From Ruminococcus sp. (GTDB taxonomy: Bacteria; Bacillota; Clostridia; Oscillospirales; Ruminococcaceae), in the NCBI GenBank assembly GCA_014799765.1, contig JAAVHK010000034.1:1763-10671 (forward strand): a DNA stretch of 8,909 bases, in the 5' to 3' direction. The notes under the pieces were generated by a model. The model did no database searches, was not told the DNA's origin, and saw nothing but the letters and a program-made list of their open reading frames with translations. The number at the start of each line of letters is the position of its first letter. Positions within the stretch are counted from its first letter, which is position 1. Below are positions 1 through 6,404 of the stretch, in pieces. A program made the translations under genes and the position numbers.

Positions 1-726
1 GCTACACCGTATCTTTTAAGACCTATCGAACATGGTGCGGATATTGTAGTACATTCTGCTACAAAATTCATAGGCGGTCACGGTACTGTAATGGGTGGCG
101 TTATCATTGACAGCGGTAAATTCGACTGGTCACAGAATGATAAATTTCCGGCACTCTCAAAACCGAATCCGTCATATCATGGTGTAGTATTCACGGAGGC
201 TTGCGGAAATCTCGCATACGTCATGAAAATCCGCACAACACTTATGCGTGACCAAGGTGCAGTTATATCGCCGTTCAATTCGTTCCTGTTACTGCAAGGT
301 CTGGAAACTCTCTCGCTCCGTCTTGAAAGACACGTCGAGAACGCCCTGAAAGTCGTTGAGTTCCTGAACAATCATCCACAGGTTGAAAAAGTAAATCACC
401 CGTCACTCGAAACCGGAAAAGCCAAAGAACTCTATGACAGATATTTCCCTGACGGTTCGGCTTCAATTTTCACTTTCGAGATAAAAGGCAATGCCGATAC
501 CGCAAAGAAATTTACCGAAAGTCTTGAATTATTCTCACTGCTTGCAAACGTAGCTGACGTAAAGTCACTTGTTATACACCCTGCGTCAACTACTCATTCA
601 CAGATGAACGAAGACGAATTACTTTCCGCCGGTATCAAGCCTAATACTATAAGACTTTCCATAGGTACGGAACACATTGACGACATTATAGCAGACCTCG
701 CTAAAGGCTTTGAGGCTGTAAAATAA
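1..726 (+). CDS. metY: O-acetylhomoserine sulfhydrylase, C-terminal part (5' end outside window)
   Basis: This is a PLP-dependent Cys/Met-metabolism enzyme (trans-sulfuration family) expected to make homocysteine from O-acetylhomoserine and sulfide in the cytoplasm. The reading frame is open from base 1, so the first ATG at 91 is internal and the gene is cut by the window edge. About 241 residues remain; the family is usually about 420-430. Visible marks are the PLP-binding lysine in HSATKFIGGHG (Lys codon at 64-66), the FDW segment and the KIRTTLMRDQGA stretch typical of the sulfhydrylase branch rather than cystathionine lyases, and the late SLVIHPASTTHSQ motif followed by IRLSIGTEH near the C terminus. 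TAA at 724-726 is followed within ten bases by a terminator, so it ends its transcription unit. The N-terminal domain and promoter cannot be judged. The alternative, another member of the same fold such as cystathionine gamma-synthase, is less likely. Confidence 0.92.
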   Translation, partial: ATPYLLRPIEHGADIVVHSATKFIGGHGTVMGGVIIDSGKFDWSQNDKFPALSKPNPSYHGVVFTEACGNLAYVMKIRTTLMRDQGAVISPFNSFLLLQGLETLSLRLERHVENALKVVEFLNNHPQVEKVNHPSLETGKAKELYDRYFPDGSASIFTFEIKGNADTAKKFTESLELFSLLANVADVKSLVIHPASTTHSQMNEDELLSAGIKPNTIRLSIGTEHIDDIIADLAKGFEAVK

Positions 727-734
727 TTTATATG

Positions 735-767
735 AAATGCGGGTTTTTATACTCGCATTTTATTTTT
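735..767 (+). terminator. Rho-independent terminator of metY
   Basis: The hairpin AAATGCGGG (735-743) / CTCGCATTT (752-760) has 9 pairs with one G-T wobble and an 8-base loop. It is followed by a T-rich run (TATTTTT, 761-767). It starts nine bases after the metY stop codon. Confidence 0.8.
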
Positions 768-770
768 CGC

Positions 771-799
771 TTGACGTTCTCCGGAAAATGTGATATTAT
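771..799 (+). promoter_or_regulatory. Sigma-A-type promoter of the helicase gene
   Basis: The -35 TTGACG (771-776), a 17-bp spacer and the -10 TATTAT (794-799), with a TG extended -10 at 791-792, form a near-consensus vegetative promoter. The predicted start near 806 gives a leader of about 27 bases, ending in the SD sequence GAAAGGA (820-826), six bases before the ATG at 833. The short leader leaves no room for an attenuator. Confidence 0.8.
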
Positions 800-832
800 A
801 TTATCATACTTTTTTTTGAGAAAGGATTTACA

Positions 833-2542
833 ATGTATTTTAAAGAATTGAATTTATCACAGGAAATTTTGAAAGCTGTTGAGGAACTCGGCTTCACGGA
901 AATGACCGAAATCCAACAGAAAAGCATTCCCCTTATTTTAGAGGGTCAGGACGTTATCGGACATTCAAACACCGGTACAGGCAAAACCGCTGCATTCGGC
1001 ATACCGGCTGTTGAAAGTATCTCAGATACCGGAAATATCAGCGTACTTGTTATGTGTCCTACACGTGAACTTGCTATGCAGGCATACGAGGAAATACGCA
1101 AATTTGCACGGTATAAAAAGGGTGTAAAGGCTGTCTGTGTATACGGCGGTGCGAGTATGGATAAACAGATTCACGAACTCAAACGCCGTGCGAATATCGT
1201 CATAGGCACACCGGGTAGAATTTTAGACCATATCCGCCGACGTACCCTGAAACTTAACAACATCAGATATGTTGTTCTCGACGAGGCAGACGAGATGTTA
1301 AATATGGGCTTCAGGGAGGACATAGAGGCTATACTTTCGGAAGTACCCGAAGACAGACAGACTGTTTTGTTTTCGGCGACCATGCCACCGGCTATACTCG
1401 CTATAACCGAAACTTATCAGAAAAATCCGGTACACGTGGAAATAAAGTCGACACAGAAAACAGTTGAACTTATCGAACAATATTACTACGAAGTCGCTAT
1501 GGGCAGAAAAACAGATGCTCTTAAACTTCTTTTAAAAGCGTATGCCCCTAAATCTTCAATGGTATTCTGCAATACTAAGAAAATGGTTGACGATTTGACG
1601 GAAGAGCTTGTAAAATCAGGATTCAGGGCAGTAGGCATACACGGCGATATGAAACAGTCACAGCGTACACAGGTCATGAACAGTTTCAGAAACAAATCCG
1701 TTGAAATACTGGTCACAACAGACGTAACCGCACGTGGAATAGATGTAACCGGCGTTGATGCCGTCTTCAATTACGATTTGCCACAGGATAACGAATACTA
1801 CATACACCGCACAGGACGTACCGGACGTGCAGGGCATACCGGCACAGCCTATACACTCATAAGCGGACGCAGACAGTTTTATGAACTCCGTGAAATTGAA
1901 CGTTATACAAAAGCTGATATTATTGAAAAGTCTTTACCGGAAAAATCGGAAATTATTTCCATGAAAAAATATGAGATTATTTCTGAAATAGCTTCCGTAA
2001 ATGAAACAGTCCGTGAAGCTGATGACGTTCTCGAAAAACTCGCCGAATCCGGTATTGATTACCGTGAAACAGCTTTAAGACTTATTTCGGAAAAACTTAA
2101 ATCCGAAACTGAAAATATCCCTGAATTTGAAAAACCACGTCCGCTTAAAAAAGGCAGAAAAGGTACACAGACAGTAAAGGTAGATATAAATATAGGCAGA
2201 AACAAACGTATAGCACCTAATTTCATACTTGGTGCGTTGGTAGATGCTACCGGAATGTCCGGCAGGGATTTCGGGAAAATAGATATATTCGATACGCATA
2301 CAACAGTTGAGATTCCGGAAGCTGAAAAGGATTACATACTTGACAGTACTAATCCCATGAAGATAAACGGTAATAAAGTTGAAGTAAAATTATATAAAGG
2401 TACGGAAGTAAGGAACAGACGTAACGACAGTCCGAAAAAACCTGAATTTGACCGTAAAGCCCGTGCATACGGTAACAGAAAAAAGAACGAAGTCTATGAC
2501 TATATCCCGAACCGCAGTAAGCGTACGAAAAAAAGACACTGA
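833..2542 (+). CDS. DEAD-box ATP-dependent RNA helicase with C-terminal DbpA-type RNA-binding domain
   Basis: A 569-residue cytoplasmic RNA helicase of the CsdA/DeaD/DbpA class, expected to remodel structured RNA in ribosome assembly, RNA decay or cold adaptation. All core motifs are intact: Q motif (F21 to Q28), Walker A NTGTGKT (46-52), PTREL (76-80), TPGR (126-129), DEAD (150-153), SAT (181-183), ARGID (300-304) and HRTGRTGR (325-332). A helical linker (about 370-425) leads to a DbpA-like RNA-binding domain (about 446-521, starting VKVDINIGRN and ending NKVEVKLY). A strongly basic tail (about 523-569) finishes the protein. Length and order match the long bacterial family; whether to call it deaD, csdA or cshA cannot be settled from sequence alone. 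It has its own promoter and shares its transcript with the small membrane peptide 19 bases downstream. Confidence 0.95.
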   Translation: MYFKELNLSQEILKAVEELGFTEMTEIQQKSIPLILEGQDVIGHSNTGTGKTAAFGIPAVESISDTGNISVLVMCPTRELAMQAYEEIRKFARYKKGVKAVCVYGGASMDKQIHELKRRANIVIGTPGRILDHIRRRTLKLNNIRYVVLDEADEMLNMGFREDIEAILSEVPEDRQTVLFSATMPPAILAITETYQKNPVHVEIKSTQKTVELIEQYYYEVAMGRKTDALKLLLKAYAPKSSMVFCNTKKMVDDLTEELVKSGFRAVGIHGDMKQSQRTQVMNSFRNKSVEILVTTDVTARGIDVTGVDAVFNYDLPQDNEYYIHRTGRTGRAGHTGTAYTLISGRRQFYELREIERYTKADIIEKSLPEKSEIISMKKYEIISEIASVNETVREADDVLEKLAESGIDYRETALRLISEKLKSETENIPEFEKPRPLKKGRKGTQTVKVDINIGRNKRIAPNFILGALVDATGMSGRDFGKIDIFDTHTTVEIPEAEKDYILDSTNPMKINGNKVEVKLYKGTEVRNRRNDSPKKPEFDRKARAYGNRKKNEVYDYIPNRSKRTKKRH

Positions 2543-2561
2543 ATACAAGAGGTGAAAAGAT

Positions 2562-2666
2562 TTGAGCAGGAATAATCATGAAAAAACACCGGCAAAAAGA
2601 ATAGCTGTACTTATAGTAGCAATTTTAATGATACTGGGTGCTATAATACTTCCGTTCCTCCGATAA
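2562..2666 (+). CDS. 34-residue single-pass membrane peptide, TTG start
   Basis: A small gene that begins with TTG: SD AGAGGTG (2548-2554), a 7-base gap, TTG at 2562 and TAA at 2664-2666. The peptide starts MSRNNHEKTPAKR, a polar and basic head. One hydrophobic helix of about 20 residues follows (IAVLIVAILMILGAIILPFL, residues 14-33), with Arg at the end. The positive head and single helix suggest an N-in membrane protein. The only nearby ATG (2578) is in another frame and stops after eight codons, so TTG is the credible start. It lies 19 bases after the helicase stop and directly before a strong terminator, so it is probably the last gene of that operon. It resembles in outline the tiny membrane proteins of Firmicutes (Prli42-like or DUF4044-like), but I do not recognise a specific family and assign no function. 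Confidence 0.7.
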   Translation: MSRNNHEKTPAKRIAVLIVAILMILGAIILPFLR

Positions 2667-2673
2667 ACAGTAT

Positions 2674-2706
2674 ACTCCCGAAAGATAAAACTTCGGGAGT
2701 TTTTTT
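2674..2706 (+). terminator. Rho-independent terminator of the helicase operon
   Basis: A perfect 9-bp stem, ACTCCCGAA (2674-2682) / TTCGGGAGT (2692-2700), with a 9-base loop, followed by six T's (2701-2706). It begins eight bases after the stop of the 34-residue peptide. Confidence 0.93.
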
Positions 2707-2721
2707 ATATCCGGTCTGCGA

Positions 2722-2756
2722 TTCCGACAAATTCTGCACTTCGGACATATTATAAT
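2722..2756 (+). promoter_or_regulatory. Probable spoIIGA promoter with Spo0A-box-like repeats
   Basis: A perfect -10 hexamer TATAAT lies at 2751-2756, 38 bases before the GTG start of spoIIGA. No -35 hexamer exists at normal spacing (2728-2733 reads CAAATT). The nearest candidate is CCGACA (2724-2729), 21 bp upstream. Two similar words, TTCCGACA (2722-2729) and TTCGGACA (2740-2747), each resemble the Spo0A box TTCGACA with one extra base. The Bacillus subtilis spoIIG promoter is known for long spacing and Spo0A activation; applying that here is inference. Confidence 0.45.
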
Positions 2757-2794
2757 ATATAAAGACAAGTAATAAAGTTTTCGGGAGGTGTCAT

Positions 2795-3604
2795 GTGCAG
2801 ACTATCTATATTGATGTCCTTATCATACTGAATATATATGTAAATTATTTTCTGCTTCGTATAACGGCACGCATTACCCATTCACCGCTGAGTTTCCGGC
2901 GATGCATGATAACTGCCGTCTATGGAAGTATCTACTCCTTACTTATACTCGCACCCAGTCTGAACGGCTTTATCAATACTCTGATAAAACTTATCGCAGT
3001 AGTGACGATTGTTATAATAGCTTTCGGATATCAGGGCTGGAAACGTCTTATTATAAATACAGTTGCATTTTTTTCGGCAAACTTCATACTCGCCGGTACT
3101 GTATACGCTGTCTACTCGTGGTCTGAACCGGATTTCATGCAGTTCAATAATACCTATTTCTATATAGATTTTTCACTTCTGTTACTTGTCCTGACAACTG
3201 CTGTCATGTATTTTCTTGTATATATCGCTGAAAGTTTTCTGTACCGCACACCTGAAAGTGCAGACTGTTACGACGTTATAATAAAATACATGGATACTGT
3301 AGTAACTCTTGACGGGCTTGCAGATACCGGAAATTCACTGACAGATTTCTTTTCCGGTTCGCCGGTAATAGTATGCGACAGGAAAAAATTCAGCGGAATA
3401 AAAAACAAAGGCAGTGTGCCGAAAGGTTTCCGGATTCTGCCATGCTCCACCATATCCGACAGCGGTTTCATAGAAGTTTTCCGTCCGGACGAGGTTCTTA
3501 TAAAAAATACTCTCTCGGGTGAAAGAAAAAAAGTAGATGCCGTTATAGGTCTGGGCGAAAATTCCGGAAATGCTGTATTCAATCCTAAAATTCTTAAAAT
3601 ATAA
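2795..3604 (+). CDS. spoIIGA: SpoIIGA, membrane-embedded aspartic protease that processes pro-sigma-E
   Basis: A 269-residue sporulation protease (about 309 in B. subtilis). The N-terminal half (about residues 1-150) holds roughly five hydrophobic membrane segments. The C-terminal half is cytosolic, with the catalytic motif LDGLADTGNSLTD; the active aspartate is D177 in DTGN. Family knowledge: SpoIIGA sits in the sporulation septum, is triggered by SpoIIR from the forespore, and removes the pro-sequence of sigma-E in the mother cell. The start is GTG at 2795, placed four bases after the strong SD GGGAGGTG (2783-2790). An overlapping ATG at 2793 is in another frame and stops at once. sigE begins 15 bases after the stop codon, so the two genes are co-transcribed, as in other Firmicutes. 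Confidence 0.95.
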   Translation: MQTIYIDVLIILNIYVNYFLLRITARITHSPLSFRRCMITAVYGSIYSLLILAPSLNGFINTLIKLIAVVTIVIIAFGYQGWKRLIINTVAFFSANFILAGTVYAVYSWSEPDFMQFNNTYFYIDFSLLLLVLTTAVMYFLVYIAESFLYRTPESADCYDVIIKYMDTVVTLDGLADTGNSLTDFFSGSPVIVCDRKKFSGIKNKGSVPKGFRILPCSTISDSGFIEVFRPDEVLIKNTLSGERKKVDAVIGLGENSGNAVFNPKILKI

Positions 3605-3619
3605 AAGGAGGAAATTTTT

Positions 3620-4318
3620 ATGAACATTATTCAGATGATTCTTGAAAAATTCAGGGATATTTTCAGTTGTGATGTATTCTATATAAACGGTCCGGACACT
3701 CTCCCACCACCGCTTACACGTCAGGAAGAAGAGGAAGTCTTCAAAGGTCTTCTTGAAAATGACCCGTCCGCCCGTGACAGACTGATAGTACATAATTTAA
3801 GACTTGTTGTATATATAGCGAAAAAATTTGAATCAACAGGAATAGGTCTTGAAGACCTTATTTCAATCGGGACTATAGGTCTTATAAAAGCGGTAAATAC
3901 TTTCTGTCCTACCAAAAATATAAAACTTGCAACGTATGCCTCTCGCTGTATAGAAAATGAAATACTTATGTTCCTGCGGAAGTCATCACAGTACAGAAAT
4001 GACCTCTCCATAGATGAGCCACTGAATATAGACTATGACGGAAATGAACTTCTTCTTTCGGACGTCCTCGGCACTGATGACGATATTGTAAACAAGGGAA
4101 TCGAAACCGAAGCCGAAAGGGAAATACTTCGTAATGCTGTTTCTGAACTATGTGACCGTGAACGTGAAATTATGGAAATGCGGTTCGGTCTCATAGACGG
4201 AAAGGAAAAAACTCAGAAAGAAGTAGCTGAACAAATCGGTATTTCACAGTCATATATATCACGTCTTGAAAAGAAAATCATACACAAATTACGTGTGAAA
4301 CTCGAAAGTATAACATAA
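3620..4318 (+). CDS. sigE: RNA polymerase sporulation sigma factor sigma-E (pro-protein)
   Basis: A 232-residue sigma-70-family factor for early mother-cell gene expression in sporulation. It shares long identical stretches with B. subtilis sigma-E as I know it: NLRLVVYIA (59-67), DLISIGTIGLIKAVNTF (79-95), the region 2.4 core KLATYASRCIENEIL (102-116), DEPLNID (132-138), NELLLSDVLGTDDDI (142-156), and the region 4 helix-turn-helix around TQKEVAEQIGISQSYISRLEK (198-218). The pro-sequence is short: aligning DVFYINGPDTLPPP to the known B. subtilis processing site puts the cut near F20/Y21, against 27 residues removed in B. subtilis. The SD AAAAGGAGG (3603-3611) lies eight bases before the ATG. 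sigG, which usually follows sigE in Firmicutes, is absent: the next gene is convergent. Confidence 0.96.
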   Translation: MNIIQMILEKFRDIFSCDVFYINGPDTLPPPLTRQEEEEVFKGLLENDPSARDRLIVHNLRLVVYIAKKFESTGIGLEDLISIGTIGLIKAVNTFCPTKNIKLATYASRCIENEILMFLRKSSQYRNDLSIDEPLNIDYDGNELLLSDVLGTDDDIVNKGIETEAEREILRNAVSELCDREREIMEMRFGLIDGKEKTQKEVAEQIGISQSYISRLEKKIIHKLRVKLESIT

Positions 4319-4334
4319 ACTTTTCAGGAACATG

Positions 4335-4362
4335 AAAAAGCGGTCATAATAACCGCTTTTTT
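4335..4362. terminator. Bidirectional terminator between sigE and the DUF2828 gene
   Basis: A perfect 10-bp stem, AAAAAGCGGT (4335-4344) / ACCGCTTTTT (4352-4361), with a 7-base loop. The arms themselves supply T runs on both strands. It lies 16 bases after the sigE stop and three bases from the stop of the convergent minus-strand gene, so it can end both transcripts. Confidence 0.9.
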
Positions 4363-4365
4363 AAT

Positions 4366-5829
4366 TTACTTTATAGGTGCGTAACGTTCGGAAGAAATAA
4401 CCCTTTCCATAATTGAAGACGGTGATACATCGCCGGATATGGTCATTTCAAATATCACAGGGGAAAATCCTGATACAAGTGTAGCTCCGGTTTCCGACAT
4501 ACTTACGGGCATATTTGATTGTCTGCTGTTGACATTCCAGAAAACAATATCCGGAAGTTTATAGCCTTTTTTCTGATATTTTTTCTGCATGGTCTCGAAA
4601 AGCGGAAGACTGTTTCCGCCCTCTATACAGTAATCAAATTCCATATCTGATATGATGTATATCTTCGTCGGAAGTTCTTCCTGTGGTACTTTATTCTTAA
4701 CGGCGGTATTGAGAATCAAATCGAATACTGCTTCAAGGTCTGTATTTGCCATTTCCGAAAATTTCAGACAGTAATTTACTTTCTGACAGATGTTTTCGCC
4801 TTTTATTTCTATAAGTCGTGGATTCTGTGAAAATGTTATGAAGTGATTCGCAAAAGTACCTTTATTGTGTTCGGCAAAATAGATACCCAGCGAAAGTGCA
4901 ACGTCTAAAGGACATACTGACGAATTTTCAGACCATGTCATAGAACCAGATGTATCTATAACTGCTATGGAATTTTCGTTACTGGTGACATAGTCGGGAA
5001 GATTCTTCCATGTTACGTCAAGTGAAAGTTTTTCGTCTTCGGACATAAATTTATTACATTTTCTTGTTATCTCATACGGATAAAGAGCAGATGTATTAAC
5101 AGTAGTTTCGCCTTTTTCTACGGCTCTGAGATATTCCGTATAACGTACTTCGTCATATGTCAGAAAAGCCTGCCGGTATCTGAACATTGCACATGAAGGT
5201 ATTTTTGAATAATCAAAAGTATAGTCATATTCACGGAGGTGATTTTCTATTATGTCAATATATTTCCTCAAAGAAGAAAGTGTACGGCGATATGTTTTTT
5301 CGTTCATGCCGAGCAGGCGACACATTTTCTTACCGAGTTTCCTTGTTTCTTCCGACGACGTATTGACGGACGGCAACCACTTCGCAAGAAGTGAAACGTT
5401 TTTATCAGCGTTCATTGCCTGAATATCGGAATCAAGCTGTTTTTTTATTTCATTTACTGCTATACTTTCGCACGGACTGCCGATAACTGTCAGTAAGTCG
5501 TCGTAACGTCCGTATTCTGCAAAATACGGTATATTTCTTTCTACCGCTTCAGGTGCGAATCCGAGAAGAGTTTTTATGGCTGTTCTGAAAAAACGTCTTT
5601 CACCGAGACCACCCCTTATATCACGGACAAAAAAAATAATCTTCATGGTTTTTTCAGGATTTTCGGCATATGCACGGATTACAACGTCTGCAATTTCTTT
5701 TTCGTCAGCGAAACGCATAGCACCTGCTCTGAAAAACAAGTCAAGACATTCATTTCCTGTTGTGGAATATGCTAAAGCACCATTTTCGGTATATGTGACG
5801 GAACTTTCTTTTTTCAGATAATCAAGCAT
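4366..5829 (-). CDS. DUF2828-family protein: Ro60/TROVE-like helical domain plus von Willebrand A domain
   Basis: A 487-residue soluble protein. The start chosen is the ATG at 5829: minus-strand SD AAGAGGT lies about five bases upstream, and the protein then begins MLDYLKKESS; a further in-frame ATG at 5901 would add 24 unlikely residues. Residues about 15-265 are a helical-repeat region with family marks FFVRDIRGGLGERR (66-79), GRYDDLL (107-113), LLAKWLPS (147-154) and PSCAMFRYRQAF (211-222). Residues about 286-480 are a VWA domain with intact MIDAS D292-T-S-G-S296, TD at 363-364 and ISDMEFD (393-399). Established: this family is related to Ro60/Rsr, a TROVE ring plus MIDAS domain that binds misfolded RNA and Y RNAs. 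RNA binding by this protein is inference. It sits immediately downstream, on its own strand, of a tandem array of structured RNA-like units (5878-6530), with the nearest unit 49 bases before the start codon. No membrane segment or signal peptide is visible. Confidence 0.88.
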   Translation of the reverse strand: MLDYLKKESSVTYTENGALAYSTTGNECLDLFFRAGAMRFADEKEIADVVIRAYAENPEKTMKIIFFVRDIRGGLGERRFFRTAIKTLLGFAPEAVERNIPYFAEYGRYDDLLTVIGSPCESIAVNEIKKQLDSDIQAMNADKNVSLLAKWLPSVNTSSEETRKLGKKMCRLLGMNEKTYRRTLSSLRKYIDIIENHLREYDYTFDYSKIPSCAMFRYRQAFLTYDEVRYTEYLRAVEKGETTVNTSALYPYEITRKCNKFMSEDEKLSLDVTWKNLPDYVTSNENSIAVIDTSGSMTWSENSSVCPLDVALSLGIYFAEHNKGTFANHFITFSQNPRLIEIKGENICQKVNYCLKFSEMANTDLEAVFDLILNTAVKNKVPQEELPTKIYIISDMEFDYCIEGGNSLPLFETMQKKYQKKGYKLPDIVFWNVNSRQSNMPVSMSETGATLVSGFSPVIFEMTISGDVSPSSIMERVISSERYAPIK

Positions 5830-5851
5830 AAAATACCTCTTTTCTGTACAC

Positions 5852-5866
5852 GACTTTGCATAAGTC
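5852..5866. other. Small hairpin just upstream of the DUF2828 ribosome binding site
   Basis: GACTT (5852-5856) / AAGTC (5862-5866) with a 5-base loop lies between array unit A and the SD of the DUF2828 gene. Five pairs alone are weak; it is recorded because it would be part of the DUF2828 leader RNA. Confidence 0.3.
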
Positions 5867-5877
5867 TTTGTTTTAAC

Positions 5878-5931
5878 AAGACACATCAGATATTTTCCCA
5901 TAAAATATGTAAGAACTGCTGTAAGTGTCTT
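5878..5931. repeat. Array unit A
   Basis: Closing helix AAGACAC (5878-5884) / GTGTCTT (5925-5931), 7 perfect pairs. Inner hairpin ATATTTT (5890-5896) / AAAATAT (5902-5908) with loop CCCAT. The conserved GCTGTAA (5918-5924) abuts the 3' arm. Near-copy of unit E. Confidence 0.75.
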
Positions 5932-5950
5932 TCGGGTACAAAAGCCTTAC

Positions 5951-6006
5951 AAGGTTCATTTCAATCTTATTTGGCAGATAAGCGAAAATATTGCTGTACG
6001 AACCTT
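5951..6006. repeat. Array unit B
   Basis: Closing helix AAGGTTC (5951-5957) / GAACCTT (6000-6006). Inner hairpin CTTAT (5966-5970) / ATAAG (5978-5982). Conserved GCTGTAC (5993-5999). An outer helix ACAAAAGC (5938-5945) / GCTTTTGT (6010-6017), 8 perfect pairs, can stack beyond a small internal loop, making B the longest helix in the array. Confidence 0.75.
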
Positions 6007-6023
6007 TCAGCTTTTGTCTTGAC

Positions 6024-6104
6024 ATGGTTCTGTTTCGGTGTCAGAAAACATTTCTGTTTTCCGGCTTGCCGGCGTCTGATGCATTTTTTTGCTGTAAGAA
6101 CCAT
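6024..6104. repeat. Array unit C, with branched inner domain
   Basis: Closing helix ATGGTTCT (6024-6031) / AGAACCAT (6097-6104), 8 perfect pairs. Conserved GCTGTA (6091-6096). The inner domain can branch: TCAGA (6041-6045) / TCTGA (6075-6079), enclosing GAAAACA (6044-6050) / TGTTTTC (6055-6061) and CCGG (6061-6064) / CCGG (6069-6072); some bases are shared, so not all pairs form at once. Confidence 0.72.
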
Positions 6105-6114
6105 TAAATTTTAC

Positions 6115-6201
6115 ACGATTCTGTTTTTTCTTATGCGTACTTGAATACATTTCTGCACAAGTGCCACGCGACCTCAAAGAAATTATTGCTGTAAGAATCG
6201 T
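6115..6201. repeat. Array unit D
   Basis: Closing helix ACGATTCT (6115-6122) / AGAATCGT (6194-6201), 8 perfect pairs. Inner helices TTTCTT (6127-6132) / AAGAAA (6177-6182), GCGT (6135-6138) / ACGC (6166-6169) and ACTTG (6139-6143) / CAAGT (6158-6162) form one long interrupted stem with a GCC bulge. Conserved GCTGTA (6188-6193). Confidence 0.75.
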
Positions 6202-6226
6202 TAATATTTTCAGAGATTAAGTTTAC

Positions 6227-6278
6227 AAGACACATCAAAATTTCCATAAAATATGTAAAAAATTGCTGTAAGTGTCTT
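6227..6278. repeat. Array unit E
   Basis: Closing helix AAGACAC (6227-6233) / GTGTCTT (6272-6278), identical to unit A. Conserved GCTGTAA (6265-6271). The inner hairpin is weaker than in A: ATTT (6240-6243) / AAAT (6249-6252). The flank through GACAAAAGCCTTACAAG also matches the A-B junction. Confidence 0.75.
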
Positions 6279-6297
6279 TTGGGGACAAAAGCCTTAC

Positions 6298-6350
6298 AAG
6301 ATTCATCTTTACTTATAGTTAGCAGTAAAATATATTGCTGTCAGAATCTT
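6298..6350. repeat. Array unit F
   Basis: Closing helix AAGATTC (6298-6304) / GAATCTT (6344-6350). Inner hairpin TTTACT (6308-6313) / AGTAAA (6324-6329). Conserved GCTGTCA (6337-6343). A further CCTTA (6292-6296) / TAAGG (6354-6358) can extend the helix outward. Confidence 0.75.
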
Positions 6351-6362
6351 TGATAAGGAGCA

Positions 6363-6392
6363 GGCATACGTATTAACCCCTTTACGTATGCC
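6363..6392. other. Perfect 10-bp hairpin between array units F and G
   Basis: GGCATACGTA (6363-6372) / TACGTATGCC (6383-6392) with a 10-base loop TTAACCCCTT. It lacks the GCTGT word, so it is not an array unit, and neither strand has a T run after it, so it is not a standard terminator. It could be a spacer structure, a processing site or a protein-binding palindrome. Confidence 0.6.
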
Positions 6393-6404
6393 ATTACAGA
6401 TTTC

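Noticed and set aside
3335..3793. 152-residue minus-strand open frame across spoIIGA and sigE
   Set aside because: It is antisense to two conserved genes and its composition is that of a shadow frame.
5576..5821. 81-residue plus-strand open frame opposite the DUF2828 gene
   Set aside because: It lies wholly antisense to a well-supported coding region, has no SD and no recognisable domain.
5830..5901. N-terminal extension of the DUF2828 protein starting at 5901
   Set aside because: It would overlap array unit A, lacks an SD, and adds 24 residues without family resemblance; the ATG at 5829 has a good SD.
6019..6024. Plus-strand promoter starting at TTGACA inside the array
   Set aside because: The hexamer is a perfect -35, but the position 17 bp downstream reads CAGAAA, with no acceptable -10 nearby; it is explained by the conserved TTGAC flank of unit C.
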